Part shown: piece by piece, positions 1 through 11,353 of the stretch | How positions within the stretch are numbered: position 1 is the first letter of the stretch | How the letters are laid out: each line of letters begins with the position of its first letter | NCBI GenBank assembly: GCA_030340625.1 | Contig: JAOPHQ010004852.1 | Span: forward strand, 1 to 64,000 | DNA from: Merluccius polli | Lineage: Eukaryota > Chordata > Actinopteri > Gadiformes > Merlucciidae | Length of the DNA stretch: 64,000 bases | Reading direction: 5' to 3' | The notes under the pieces: model-generated | Databases searched by the model: none | What the model was told of the DNA's origin: nothing | Seen by the model: only the letters and a program-made list of their open reading frames with translations | Program-made: the position numbers and the translations under genes

Positions 1-1349
1 AACTGCATGATTCGTTATTATTCGCTCTTTCATATAATTATATAATAACAATAATAATAATGCCATCGTTGGCATTATTATTATTATTATTATATCCCAA
101 CATTGCACAACAAACTGGAATAAGGAAATAAGGTAGCCTAACTAAGCAGGCATTCTTTTTTGATACGGGGGCCAGGGCGTTTTAGACAACTAAACTTGGT
201 AGGCCTAATAATCGTAATGATATATGATATTTTAAACATGGTATGTGTAATGTTCTGCTGTCATTGATCAATCTTTCAATTACAATCCAGAGTCTGTCGC
301 GCTGTTCTGCAGACTTTGCAGGCTTCACCCTCGCGTGCGTGTGCCTTCTAGATAACGTGCGCATTTCCCCCCCCCCATCCACCAATTGATAGAGGTAGAA
401 TTTCAGTCGACCAAGATTTTCTTTGGTTGATAGCCCTAGTAATTACTTGTAACAGAAACTAATGCGCAAGTATCAGCTCATCAGTCGTATCTTGCAATGC
501 ATAATATAACTCTACACTACGTTTTACGGTGCTCTGCCGTTACCGCAGGAGGGAGAGAGGCAAAGGGAGAAAGAGTTTCCAACATTTTATTTGATAGGTG
601 CTTGTGTGGGAAATGCCAGCCCACGGCCTCAGCTGCAGAAAGTATGTGCTGCAGGGAGGTGGACGCCTTCTAACAGGTCCGTGACCTCTACTCCTGCCGG
701 CGGCAGAACCAGAAGCTGCCGCTGACGGCAGACTTGATGAAGCCGCTGTGTGCACTGAAGAAATGGCCCCGACTGTCAGTCTCACCCGGTCCTGGCTTAC
801 AAATCCCATCCTGAACTCCATCGTATCTCCGTTCAAGAGATAACTATCTTGTTGAAAATGAGCGGCACACGACCGAGTTTGGCATAACAGACAAGTAATA
901 GAGAAGTCTCTGTTCACCTGCACAGAGCGACCCGGGCACCAAGCTAGCACCATTCCTTTTCCCGTTTGGAAACGTGTGGACTCGATGTCCTGACAGGCTG
1001 GAATTTATGCAACTTGCACAAACACAATACTTGCACATGAAAAATGGCGAAATGCAATACCAAATTTCTGAAAAAAGACCAACTCACTATCTCGACCGCT
1101 GGCACTGACTACCAACCTCCTCACTATTGAGCAGAGGCCGAGCCGAGGTCAATGACTTCCTGATGTTACGTCATATGACACATGGTCGAAAAAAATAACG
1201 TTTTTAGGAGCTTTGCTCAAAATGGCTACTTTTGTCCTATGAATGTATGCACTTGTATTTTTTAAATCTTGCATTATCTTTTCAAATGGTAATTTTCAGG
1301 CTAGGTTCTCCAATAAAATATAACCTGTACTCTTTAAGTGCTTTACCTG
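1..1349. other. Left flank, no recognisable gene
   Basis: No recognisable protein family was found. An open frame of 137 codons on the minus strand (540-953) is Ala/Ser/Pro/Arg-rich over GC-rich DNA and has no motif I can name. The stretch 1080-1160 contains GC-richer sequence with a CRE-like TGACGTAA block and could be promoter-like, but nothing decides this. Confidence 0.4.
41..94. repeat. Near-perfect inverted repeat of ATT triplets
   Basis: A roughly 25-nt arm made of ATA/ATT triplets ending in TGCCA (41-65) is followed by a TCGT loop and its complement (70-94). It could extrude as a hairpin. It may be a microsatellite that grew from a palindromic core. Confidence 0.8.
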
Positions 1350-3640
1350 CTTCACTTCACTGTATTAGAGTGAGGCCATTCTATGACCGCTTGGAGCTGA
1401 AGTGGGTCCATCCAGACACTGGCAGGATTCAGAATATATCCCAGGAAGCCACAGTCTCTAGGTGGAGGAGGGAGGCAATGCAGAGTCCAGGTGAACAAAT
1501 TAGTCTTGAGTCTTGCGGAAGCTGGTGAGCAACAGCGGCAGGGAGCTCGTTTCACCACTGTGGTGCCAAAAAGGGTTGTGACTTGCTTCCTCTTAGCAAT
1601 GACGGTATCAGCCAGCCAGCCAGCTAAGATAGGTGAACTGAGCTGAGGCATCGGGTCTGACCATTGCTTGAAGGCAGAGGGAGCCAGTTCCATTAACAGT
1701 CTTGTAGGCCAGCACCATTGTCTTAAATCTGATGTGAGCGACTACAGGGAGCTAGTAGCCTGGCAAGCCAGACCCACATCAGAAAGATGTAAGGTCTGGC
1801 TCAGCTCCATTGGCAGTGTGGGCGGGATAAACGGTTGTCTTTCAAGTTCCCTCTGCACGCAATAGGATAGCGCTACAACCAATCAGAGCAACGAAGAAGG
1901 TGACGTAGTCAGAGAGACGGCTCTGACTACGTAATTAATCAAAACTCCGAATACATATTTATTTTCGAGGAAAGACTTCAGTGCCGTTCTTTGTTCTTTT
2001 CTCAAATAAAATGTTAACTTCAAGTCTTGAAGAGTCGCGGCCAAAGCCGAGTCGAAAGACAGCCGTTCACCAGCAGCAGCAGCCATTGTTTACCTAACAC
2101 GGAACCGTCGCAACTCTGTCGTCATGGTAGCCCGGCTTTCGACTCCGCCCCTCACGCTGTGATTGGTCTGACATACTTTGTGTTTCCAGCACCAAAAAGC
2201 CGACGGAGCCGTGCTAGACCTACCTAGCTGCCAAATAAATTTGCTGCCGCTAGGGGGTGTCTAGAGTTCTAGGCTAGGGAGCTAGTGGAGGTCACGGAAA
2301 AGGGAAGTCACATGGGAGAACTTTGGCAGATTGAACACGAGGTGTGCTGTGGTGTTCTGGATACGTTGCAGAGGTTTGATTGTGGAGACAGGAAGTCCAG
2401 CCAGGAGTGAGTTGCAGTAGTAGAGGCGGGAGATGACGAGTGCTTGGACCAGGAGCTGTGCTGCTTACCTCATGAAGAAGGGCCAGATCCTGTGCATGTT
2501 GAAGAGAGCAAATCTGCAGGATTGGGCCACTGTGGTGATGTTGGCAGCAGTTGGGGAAGGCGACACTGCAATGCCCTCAACAGTCACCTGCTAGTCCATG
2601 TGAGGGTAGTCTTTCCCCGGCATTAAGAGGAGCTCGGTCATAAAGGTTGAGCTTCAGGTGATGCACCATGTGCTGATGTCTGCCAGACAGTCTGAGATAC
2701 ATGTTGCAACCAGGGTGTCTGAGGGGAGGGAAGAGAGGAATAGTTGAGTGTCGCCCGCATAGCAGTGGTAGGAGAAACTGTGATTACAGAGATTAGTGAT
2801 CTAGTATATAGGGAGGACAGAAGTACTAGTACTGAGACTTTGGGGACACCAGTGTCAAGAAACAGGCTTCAGACAAGGATGGAACCATGAGGAAGGGCCT
2901 GCTCAGTGGAGTGTGCAGTCTTGAAGCCTGACAGAAGGTTGTTTAGAGACCAGGGTTTTTGATATGAATGAAAGGAGGGAGGAGGACGCTGGAATTAGGC
3001 CTGAAGTGAGGGAGGAGTTGATGAGGGTGGTGAGGATGGCAGCTTGTCGTTTGAGATGGCTTGGAGAAGGGAGGAGGGGATCGGGTCAAGGGGGCAGGTG
3101 GTGGAATGGTTGGAAGAAATCAGTCTGTGGACCTCTTCTGTGGAGAGTGGGGTGAAGCAGGTTAGGTCAGCAGAGGTGGGAGGTGGAGGGAGGATAGCAA
3201 GCAAAGGGAAAATAGGAGCTGATGTCTTTCACCTTCTTAGTTAAGTAGGTTACAAAGTCCACTGAGGTACCATAGGACCTTGTGAAGACAAGATCAAGTT
3301 GGTTCCCATAACTGTGGGTGGGAGGGAAAGGAGAGGGCGTTAGGTTGAATGTGGAAAAAAAGTAAATTCAGGTGAGTGCAACCTTTCTGAAGTTATCCAG
3401 GACAATGAGTGGTGTGTGTGTGTGCAAGACAATGAGTGGTCAGGAAAGCAGCTGAGGAGGGCATTCATCTCATTGAGAATGTCACAGCAGGGGCCTGGTG
3501 GATGTTAGATCATAGCAATGTTAAGCTTGATAGGATGGTGACAAAGACAGCATGGAAGAGTTTGTTGCATCTGATTTTGCAGAGTTCAGATGCAACATTT
3601 TACTTGCTGAACCACCAGTGTGCACTGCTAAACCTCTGCA
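1350..3640 (-). mobile_element. L2-like LINE fragment (non-LTR retrotransposon), degraded
   Basis: Read on the minus strand, pieces of an L2-type ORF2 appear in order: the end of the endonuclease domain (LDLVFTRS near 3290), the linker between endonuclease and reverse transcriptase (CPLDPIPSSLL near 3080), and the C-terminal region after the reverse transcriptase (LVFNLPKF near 2320, FKTMVLAYK near 1710). Frameshifts and stops are frequent, so it is dead. A 521-bp DNA element (1756-2276) interrupts it between the RDLH-like and LPVV-like parts, and the frame resumes across the insertion apart from the 9-bp duplication. The outer limits are estimates. L2 rather than CR1 is a judgement from remembered fish elements. 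Confidence 0.75.
1756..2276 (-). mobile_element. 521-bp nonautonomous DNA element, 9-bp TSD, with RecQ-helicase-like piece
   Basis: The ends are imperfect inverted repeats starting TAGCCT. The flanks are a perfect 9-bp direct repeat GGGAGCTAG (1747-1755 and 2277-2285). An inverted copy of identical length lies at 58157-58677 with its own 9-bp duplication. A 9-bp duplication suggests a Mutator-like or Merlin-like origin rather than hAT (8 bp). Internally, a minus-strand reading frame from about 2086 starts MAAAAGER and continues with LRKEQRTALKSFLENKYVF, which resembles the region just before the Walker A motif of RecQ-type helicases; the PTGxGKS motif itself is absent. An internal inverted repeat (CGTAGTCAGAG / CTCTGACTACG) lies near 1905-1930. 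The helicase reading is inference from pattern. Confidence 0.85.
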
Positions 3641-3923
3641 CAGGATTCAGAATGCAGTACCGTGACCCAACTTTAGCATACACATGTCACACTAGTAACT
3701 GTAGATTACCATACATAATGTTGTAAACAAAGACAAATGTCCCCAAATCAAACTTGGGTAAGCAGAATAAACATGCTGGGTGGCATTAACTGCCAACTTC
3801 AATACTGTTAGTTCAATTTTAAAACTCCCTGTTTAAAAGATGCTGAGCTTTTGTGTGACACTTTTTTCAAAGAGATAAAAGGTTTCTTAGTTCTCTACAC
3901 TTCACAAATCTCCAAAGCCACGT

Positions 3924-4395
3924 TTTGATTTGACTATCGACTTTAAGGTCAGGATTCGATTTGATTTTCGATTTAAACAATCTATTAAAAGACGATAAAA
4001 AAATAAAAAACAAAATAAAATATTTCAGTACTGACAGCTATGCCATTGTTAGACTATCGAGTCTTGATTGGTAAAGATCAACAGATCATTGGTTTTATGC
4101 CCTGACAACATCAAATTACTCTTTAAAAAGATAGGCTACATGGTATGTGTGATATAATCACTGTATTTCTTTAGGAATGTACCACACTAAGGCCATATGG
4201 TAGAATTTAAATAATGTATTTATTTAAAAACGTATTTCACCAAATTGGTGAAATAAATGTTTAACACAAAAACAAAAAGAAGAGCCACTAGATGACAGCA
4301 TGTATTTATTTATTTTTCGATCCTGCTTTTGATTTCGATGATCGAAATGGTTTTAAATTTTAAATCTTCGATTTAAAATCAGAATCGTGACACCG
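3924..4395. mobile_element. Probable hAT-type miniature element
   Basis: Both ends carry repeated CGATTT/AAATCG motifs in inverse orientation (near 3955-3990 and 4355-4390), typical of TCGATT-rich fish hAT miniature elements. No clean target duplication was found, so the borders are approximate. Confidence 0.4.
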
Positions 4396-4689
4396 CTATC
4401 TTCAATCCACCAGCGCCCTGTGTCTACCCGCATAGGATGGGTGCACTCACCCATCCCTACATTTCCACGAATGAATCGCATCACATCTGGCATTGCCTCC
4501 TCTGCATGGACCTAATTTGAAGTCCAGACTGTTTGCATATGTGGTACCTCTGTATCTCTGAGATGTAACTCTTATGCACTAATACCAATTAAACTTTGAT
4601 TCCGATATTTAAAGCTGAAACCTGGACGTGCAGCATTTTATTTGCAGCACTTTTTTTCTCCACAATTTGTAACGTGTGTAACACTGGTT

Positions 4690-4800
4690 TTCTGATGTCA
4701 CACCGCAACACAGCAGGGGCTCGAACCAGCAACCCCAGGATTGGAAGGCAAATTCTCTAACGACTAATCCAAATGACTGCAGTCAGGCAGGTAGTTCATT
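4690..4800 (-). repeat. tRNA-derived SINE head
   Basis: On the minus strand a box-A-like TTAGTCGTTAGAG is followed about 35 nt later by a box-B-like GGTTCGAGCCCC. This is the layout of an RNA polymerase III promoter in a tRNA-derived SINE. The body and tail are not clear. Confidence 0.5.
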
Positions 4801-4960
4801 GTAAGGTCAACCCTGGAGGACACTCGACTTGTTTACATATGCTTTGATTGTTCTCAGTCACTTCCTGTTGCTGTCGTTTTAACATTAGGTTGGTTTTATT
4901 AAGTCCGTCGCAGCACCAGCATGGTCAATGTATATTGACTTGAATAGTTGTAGATACTAG

Positions 4961-6551
4961 CAAGGGAGTAGGTTTGATTTTGAGATTGGTGGGGACACAA
5001 AAGTGCTCCAAGGCAGCATTCTTGAAAGTTTACTTTTTTTTTTTACATTAGCAATCATAATTTCACGTCATGCAAATGTTATAGGGTAAAGCAACTAAAA
5101 TGAAAGCCAAGGAGACAACTTCGAAGAGTTCTCATCTTTACTCTTTAGTGTAGGGCTGTAGTGCAACTGTGCATCATACTGTCCATTAACATAGCCTACT
5201 GTCCATCAACAACATCTGAATGAATGCAATACAACATTGTGCATAAACAAATGAACTGTAATAATATTTTCCCCGACTTGTAATTTGCAGCCTCTCTTTC
5301 AGCGTCTCCTCCTCTATCTCCTCCAGCCTCTCCTCCTTCATCTGCTCCAGCCTCTCCTTCTCTACCTCCTTCTGCTTCTCTTCCTTCATCTGCTCCAGCC
5401 TCTCCTTCTCTACCTCCTCCTGCTTCTCTTTCTTCATCTGCTCCAGCCTCTCCTTCTCTACCTCCTCCTGCTTCTCTTCCTTCATCTGCTCCAGCCTCTC
5501 CTTCTCTATCTCCTCCTGCTTCTCTTTCTTCATCTGCTCCAGCCTCTCCTTCTCTACCTCCTCCTGCTTCTCTTCCTTCATCTGCTCCAGCCTCTCCTTC
5601 TCTATCTCCTCCTGCTTCTCTTCCTTCATCTGCTCCAGCCTCTCCTTCTCTACCTCCTCCTGCCTCTCTTCCTCTAACTTCTCTGGCCTCTCCTCCTCCA
5701 TCTCCTCCAGCCTCTCTGCTGTCTGTCACCTTACAAAAATATGTTGATGCATGACATGAACAGATACATTAGTGATACAATGATCATAGAGCTTGATGGT
5801 ACAGTTTCTGCCTGAGCAAAAAGGCTTTTACTAAATATTAATATTACTTAATATTAATTAATTAATTATATTTTATAATTGTAAACACATAATCATCTAG
5901 TGAGGTTTTATTGTATTTCCACCACAAAGTTTTGTTCATTTGTATTTTCAAACCGTTGCTCACTTCTACACAAATACATGAAACTAAAAAATAATTTTAA
6001 AAAAGTGTATCTTTTTGGCATTAAATATTCTCTTTTATTCAATATTGTTGACCCTCTATACACCCTTGAAGTAACTTACAGTTTGACTCCTAAAGAAGTC
6101 TCTTATATCCCGTTTTCTTTTCTTTGACATCCTTCAAATCCTACAGCACACACGCAGGCAAACAGACACAAACACAATGTAAACACACCACTGATTAAAA
6201 TCCATCCAGCTGACGTCCCAGGAACAACACATGCCGAACATGTGGACAACTCGCAGTTGCACTGCCTCTCGTCCGGTCGCTAGCAGCTAGCATGTAGGCT
6301 AGCTTTTACAAGCAGAAGGAGTGACAGCGGGGACAGCCAATCACACGTAAGTTAGCATGAAACCGGCAGCCAATCAGGGAGCGATATTTAGGTTAGAGAC
6401 GGGACTTCTAGCCGAGACCGACATTTAACCCTTTGCCATAATCATTGACTAAACATTACGGGCAGCGGTTGTATTGATAGTGACTACACAGTAGCGGCTG
6501 GATATTGCTAGGGACGTGTCCCTAGCGTCCCTACCCAATTCTACGCCCTTG
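4961..6551. mobile_element. hAT-type nonautonomous element, 8-bp TSD GATACTAG
   Basis: The element begins CAAGGGAGTAGG and ends CTACGCCCTTG, forming inverted termini. It is bounded by a perfect 8-bp direct repeat GATACTAG (4953-4960, 6552-6559), the hAT signature. The subterminal GGTGGGGACAC (left) and its inverse GTGTCCC-type stretch (right, near 6515) match a widespread fish hAT end. No transposase is encoded. Its cargo includes the coiled-coil-coding repeat at 5186-5730. Confidence 0.85.
5186..5730 (-). CDS. Coiled-coil repeat open frame inside hAT element
   Basis: About seven tandem 48-bp units (roughly 5330-5665) encode a 16-residue unit of the form EEKQEEVEKERLEQMK, so the array stays in frame and would form a highly charged helix. 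The open frame runs about 171 codons and ends after LKERLQITSRGKYYYSSF and a short hydrophobic tail. On the minus strand a possible splice acceptor lies just upstream (GTGACAG near 5725), so this may be a captured 3-prime exon. E/K-rich tails of this type occur in fish GIMAP GTPases and trichohyalin-like proteins, but no catalytic domain is present and no family assignment is justified. Frame preservation can also arise simply because 48 is a multiple of 3. Confidence 0.4.
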
Positions 6552-6559
6552 GATACTAG

Positions 6560-7800
6560 TGCACTGCCATACCTAAATGGACCAGACCCATAATGAATGT
6601 GATGAGCTACACCTGTGTTTCTCCTGCTGTGGAAAGGGTCTAGTCCAGCCTTAGCAATGCAATGAGCAAACAGCACGGAGAGAGTTTGAGTTATTACCAA
6701 CACTAAAAACAGCTAATTCTTAAGCAAAATGCGAATCCTCCTGACAAATAATCGCATCATCACACATTTTTATTAAAAGTAAACCTAGAAAACGGTGTAG
6801 ATAATAAATCAGAAACAATGTCCTCCTCACTAGCGGTTACGTTACTCGCAGCGGCTGCCATCGTGAAGTAAACCAAATCATGCCCCATAAGCTAACAAAC
6901 TAGTTTTTTAGCTTGTGATTCGTGTCCCTCACAGCGGGCGGAAGTTGTCATAAAGTTAGCGATAACAAAGCCCACCCATTCAGAAGGAAGATATGATTGG
7001 TCAATTTTACTGTCATTTGAAATGAGTCTCTCATTGAATTACTATTACTCGGCCCTCTGTGAAATGATAGCGGGACCAATCACAGAGCTGCGTAGCATTT
7101 TCTTTACAAGTGCAGCCAGCAAAATTCTGATAGGCTGACAGAGGGGCTTCTTTCATTTAACCCTTCACATTCTAACACCAATTGAATAAGCAGGTTTGAA
7201 GGGCTTATTTCCTCAGAAAGATTTTTGTTTAGACGTTGATTGTCAAATTATGAATTTATAAAATATAATTAGAATATCTTAGGCTCCCCTCTGGTAGACC
7301 AGAACTTAAATGTGAATGAAGAGCTCAGATCAGTGGAACACAATGGCTTGTAGCATTATTTTGGGCTTGGTTAGCATAACATGTGTTTTGTTGATAATAA
7401 ATAACTGCCCATTGTTTAATCTTTAGTTCCTGCTTAGCATTGGTCATTGTACTCGTGTTACACTCTGACTCACTTTACTTGAACTAGTACAGGCGGGCTG
7501 AGGGGTTTGCAGGCACAACATTATATTAAAAATGGTCCATGACCACATGAAATGTAATCTCTACGTTTCTTGTATTGACATTAGGGATGCATGTAGATGT
7601 TACCTTTACTATTTCCCTTAAACACACGTTGTAGTGAGAAAAAACATTACGTAGATACATCAATTGAAGTTAATTCGTATTTCCTATGTGGATATTGCGG
7701 TAATTGTATATTCCATTTCAACTTGAACGTAGCAATGGTCGTCATTTAATTTCGTTGTGGTATTTGTAGTCTTTCATAGACTGAAACACAAATAGTCCGT
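6560..7800. other. Mostly unassigned sequence between elements
   Basis: Apart from the short transposase-like start at 6795-6857, I see no gene. The stretch 7260-7800 is AT-rich and without motifs that I can name. Confidence 0.4.
6795..6857 (-). pseudogene. N-terminal stub of a hAT/ZMYM-type protein
   Basis: A short minus-strand frame with an ATG near 6857 reads MAAAASNVTASEEDIVSDL followed by LSTPFSRFTF and then a stop. The motif DIVxDLLxxPFSRxTF is the start I associate with TTF/ZMYM-type zinc-finger hAT transposases and their domesticated relatives. No downstream domain follows, so this is a stub of a deleted element. The family call rests on recall of that N-terminal motif only. Confidence 0.35.
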
Positions 7801-7814
7801 ATAATCGGAACCAC

Positions 7815-7862
7815 ATTTCCCACAAGTCACCTCGACGGATTGCCATACACGGAAGGTGAGTG
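7815..7862 (+). promoter_or_regulatory. Promoter/first-exon-like block
   Basis: ACCACATTTCCCACAAG resembles the ACTACAnnTCCCA element bound by ZNF143-type factors. A few bases on, CACGGAAG (ETS-like) runs directly into GTGAGT, an ideal splice donor. This combination is typical of a short non-coding first exon. No experimental support is available from sequence alone. Confidence 0.3.
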
Positions 7863-8262
7863 TGCAGTGCAGTACGGTCACACTACTGATAGTGCTTGCT
7901 TGCGCTGCTTTCATTCAGGTTAATATTCAATATTACTATTGATAATACATGTAAAACGATTCACCCGTGATTAAACACATAGTGGCTCCGTGTAAGTTAG
8001 CCTTAGATGACAGCCTGCATTCAGAAAATGACCCTTTGTTTGCTGGTATGCATTTCGTTTTCAAATCGTTCCTCATCATTGTCGGACCGTCTCCATACAG
8101 ACAGATATCACCTGTACCAACATCACCCCTTGCTTAAGGCAATCCTTTAGTTATTCATTATGATGGCTAAAACTAGGGACAAGTAAAACACGACTTTCTG
8201 TGCCATAGCATGAACGTTAGCTCCTGACAGCTTCATTGATTGCTGCAGTAGTTGTTATATTA

Positions 8263-9486
8263 TACGCTCACCGGCCACTTTATTAGGTACACCTTGCTAG
8301 TACCGGGTTGGACCCCCTTTTGCCTTCAGAACTGCCTTAATCCTTCGTGGCACAGATTCAACAAGGTACTGGAAACATTCCTCAGAGAGTTTGGTCCATA
8401 TTGACATGATAGCATCACGCAGTTGCTGCAGATTTGTCGGCTGCACATCCATGATGCGAATCTCCCGTTCCACCACATCCCAAAGGTGCTCTATTGGATT
8501 GAGATCTGGTGACTGTGGAGGCCATTTGAGTACAGTGAACTCATTGTCATGTTCAAGAAACCAGTCTGAGATGATTCGCGCTTTATGACATGGCGCGTTA
8601 TCCTGCTGGAAGTAGCCATCAGAAGATGGGTACACTGTGGTCATAAAGGGATGGACATGGTCAGCAACAATACTCAGGTAGTCTGTGGCTTTGACACGAT
8701 GCTCAATTAGTACTAATAAGCCCAAAGTGTGCCAGGAAAATATCCCCCACACCATTACACCACCACCACCAGCCTGAACCGTTGATACAAGGCAGGATGG
8801 ATCCATGCTTTCATGTTGTTGACGCCAAATTCTGACCCTACCATCCGAATGTCGCAGCAGAAATCGAGACTCATCAGACCAGGCAACGTTTTTCCAATCT
8901 TCGATTGTCCAATTTTGGTGAGCCTGTGCGAATTGTAGCCTCAGTTTCCTGTTCTTAGCTGACAGGAGTGGCACCCGGTGTGGTCTTCTGCTGCTGTAGC
9001 CCATCCGCCTCAAGGTTCGACGTGTTGTGCGTTTAGAGATGCTCTTCTGCATACCTCTGTTGTAACGAGTGGTTATTTGAGTTACAGTTGCCTTTCTATC
9101 AGCTCGAACCAGTCTGGCCATTCTCCTCTGACCTCTAGCATCAACAAGGCATTTGCGCCCACAGAACTGCCGCTCACTGGATATTTTCTCTTTTTCGGAC
9201 CATTCTCTGTAAACCCTAGAGATGGTTGTGCGTGAAAATCCCAGTAGATCAGCAGTCTCTGAAATACTCAGACCAGCCCGTCTGGCACCAACAACCATGC
9301 CACGTTCAAAGTCACTTAAATCACCTTTCTTCCCCATTCTGATGCTCGGTTTGAACTGCAGCAGATCGTCCTGACCATGTCTACATGCCTAAATGCATTG
9401 AGTTGCTGCCATGTGATTGGCTGATTAGAAATTTGCGTTAACGAGCAGTTGGACATGTGTACCTAATAAAGTGGCCGGTGAGTGTA
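8263..9486 (-). mobile_element. Tc1/mariner element, complete, TA target duplication
   Basis: Inverted termini of 30 bp match at 29 positions (8263-8292 against 9457-9486; core CACCGGCCACTTTATTAGG). TA dinucleotides flank both ends (8261-8262 and 9487-9488). The 1224-bp element holds one uninterrupted transposase gene on the minus strand. Intact termini and intact ORF suggest a young and possibly still mobile copy. Confidence 0.95.
8297..9337 (-). CDS. Tc1/mariner transposase, DD36E, apparently intact
   Basis: The enzyme cuts and pastes the element at TA sites in the nucleus. The 346-residue protein has the expected length. An N-terminal pair of helix-turn-helix regions (residues about 5-110, with LSDFERGMVVGARRAG at the start) binds the terminal repeats, followed by an RNase-H-fold DDE domain. 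The first Asp lies in VAWSDESRF, the second in YFQQDNAPCH, and the Glu in PDLNPIEHLW. I count 36 residues between the second Asp and the Glu, compared with 34 in Tc1 and Sleeping Beauty, which places it in the DD36E branch (described as Incomer). No frameshift or stop interrupts it. The start is the ATG followed by GKKGDLSDFE, close to the terminal repeat as in relatives. Confidence 0.93.
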   Translation of the reverse strand: MGKKGDLSDFERGMVVGARRAGLSISETADLLGFSRTTISRVYREWSEKEKISSERQFCGRKCLVDARGQRRMARLVRADRKATVTQITTRYNRGMQKSISKRTTRRTLRRMGYSSRRPHRVPLLSAKNRKLRLQFAQAHQNWTIEDWKNVAWSDESRFLLRHSDGRVRIWRQQHESMDPSCLVSTVQAGGGGVMVWGIFSWHTLGLLVLIEHRVKATDYLSIVADHVHPFMTTVYPSSDGYFQQDNAPCHKARIISDWFLEHDNEFTVLKWPPQSPDLNPIEHLWDVVEREIRIMDVQPTNLQQLRDAIMSIWTKLSEECFQYLVESVPRRIKAVLKAKGGPTRY

Positions 9487-9489
9487 TAT

Positions 9490-11139
9490 TGTTGTAGTTC
9501 TAGTTTTGCTATTAAACCCAGGATCATGGTTAGGCTTTTGCAGGATACGGAGAAAAGCCAGAGAAGATACGATTAGTTGAGTAAGTTGGGAAGAAAGCAA
9601 CACAATAGTCTTTATGAGGTCTGTGTACATTAGTGAAATCATGTGAAATACACATCGCAGCTGAAATTGTTGATAAACTAATTCTGTATAGTATTGCAAT
9701 TTATCATGTTCACTTTTTTAAATGGTCATTTGCAATCACGGACATGGTTGTGTTTCAGCGTAAACATACTTGGATTTTATTTGTAGTTAGATTATTTTAT
9801 TTTAATTTGATACATTTTTATTGTTTCATTGGTGATGCAGGTAAGGATGTTGTGCTTTACCAGGACCATTTGTATCTAGCAAAAATAAGAGAAGTAAAGT
9901 GAGTCATGGCACATATGGAGGAACAGATCGCCTCTATCATGACTGACCTTGGAAATACACCAACTCAGAGCTAGGAGGAATACAAATGCAATGCCATTAA
10001 GACCAAGATTTTAATCTTAAGGATTAAGACCTGTGTGGTTATTGTCTAGTCCTGTTATTGTTTGTCAAAATCACTACAGTACATACATAACACTAAACGG
10101 TGTATTTTCTCTTTACACTTACAAAACCCCCCAACTAAATAAATAACATGTCCTTGGTAAAGCCCTCTTCATTCTTGACTGCTTTTTGTCATATTGAATC
10201 ACTTCCATAAGCCTTGTCAATTATATTGTACACAAAACATTAACAGTGTGGATCTTTAGATCACTGATACTGTAGCCGGCACATATGCCTATCCCTGGTG
10301 TCCTGCGTGTCATAAATTCACATATAGGTTTGCAAGCAGGGATGCATAATGTAAGCGCGCATTATCAATTATGCACTGTTTATTCATGCTGCAGCAATAC
10401 CTTGCACAGTTGATTTGATTGTCTCCACTTCATGTATAATGCAGTGCCCTTGTCTGTTTGCCCAACTCATTGTGTTTTCCTTAGCTCATCTAACATGCAC
10501 ACTTATTGTGTTTGCAGTGTTTTGCGTCATCACTTGGCCCTGGCACATGCAGTTGTTAGTCTGCTTAGAGTAGCCCCAAAGTGGGCAATCAACAGAGAAT
10601 TTGCCTTGTCTGTCTCCATTTGAACCTGTCAATTCGAAGACAGTTTCCCTTCCATTGTCAGGGGTTGCCATGTACATAAACCGTTTAAACTAAATCAAGT
10701 TACTAAATACTTTTCTGGCCTAGCAAATATGATGTTTCAAATGGGGTCAATTCCAACAGTTTCCTTAGGCATATACAGTATATATATATTACGATGGAGA
10801 GGTTATTTAGGCATAGTGACTTAGTTTGGCTGCCAACTGCAAACCGTTTTTCTTCTTTTAGCACACAGTTTCCATACATGAATGGCATGGTTTCCAACCT
10901 GCTGGAAAGTAATCCTTTCATTAACAAATTCAGAAAGTCATACATTTAATCTATGGGAAACATAACCTTTCACTTTGTGTGATGGTGAAAATCTAACTTT
11001 GAATATGTTATAAAATCATATACATATAACATATAAATACAATTATGACCCACCTAGAGGTTCCAGAGGATCACACAATCACAGCATAAATGTGTGTACA
11101 GTGATCCATCTATTTGTATCCAATGCAGCACAAATAATA
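9490..11139. other. Unassigned AT-rich sequence with one exon-like block
   Basis: No protein family is recognised. The stretch 9841-9898 has an acceptor (TTGGTGATGCAG), an open reading GKDVVLYQDHLYLAKIREV, and a donor (GTGAGT), so it could be a small exon on the plus strand, but I cannot assign it. The rest has no visible structure. Confidence 0.3.
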
Positions 11140-11147
11140 CTATAAAT

Positions 11148-11345
11148 CGGTGGTTCTTAACTGGTCTAGCCTCAGGAACCATGTGTGTCCTTAGTCACTA
11201 AGTCATGACCCAAAAATAAAAGTGAGTTAACATTGAAATGAGTTAACATTGAAACATTAGTTAATTCATGGGCTCTTTCTAAATATTATGGTTTGGCATA
11301 TGCTCTCTGACCCACTCACAAAATGCCCCCACCAGTTGAGAATCG
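11148..11345. mobile_element. Small hAT miniature element
   Basis: A 198-bp element with termini CGGTGGTTCTTAAC and GTTGAGAATCG in inverse orientation, flanked by CTATAAAT / CTATGAAT, an 8-bp duplication with one difference (11140-11147, 11346-11353). The ending GGTTCTTAACTGGTCTAGCC is common among fish hAT miniature elements. Confidence 0.75.
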
Positions 11346-11353
11346 CTATGAAT

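Noticed and set aside
540..953. 137-codon open frame on the minus strand
   Set aside because: No recognisable domain, GC-rich low-complexity composition and no splice or initiation context that decides it.
5285..5677. Leucine-rich open frame on the plus strand
   Set aside because: It is the complement of the Glu/Lys-rich repeat; the minus-strand reading is the more protein-like one.
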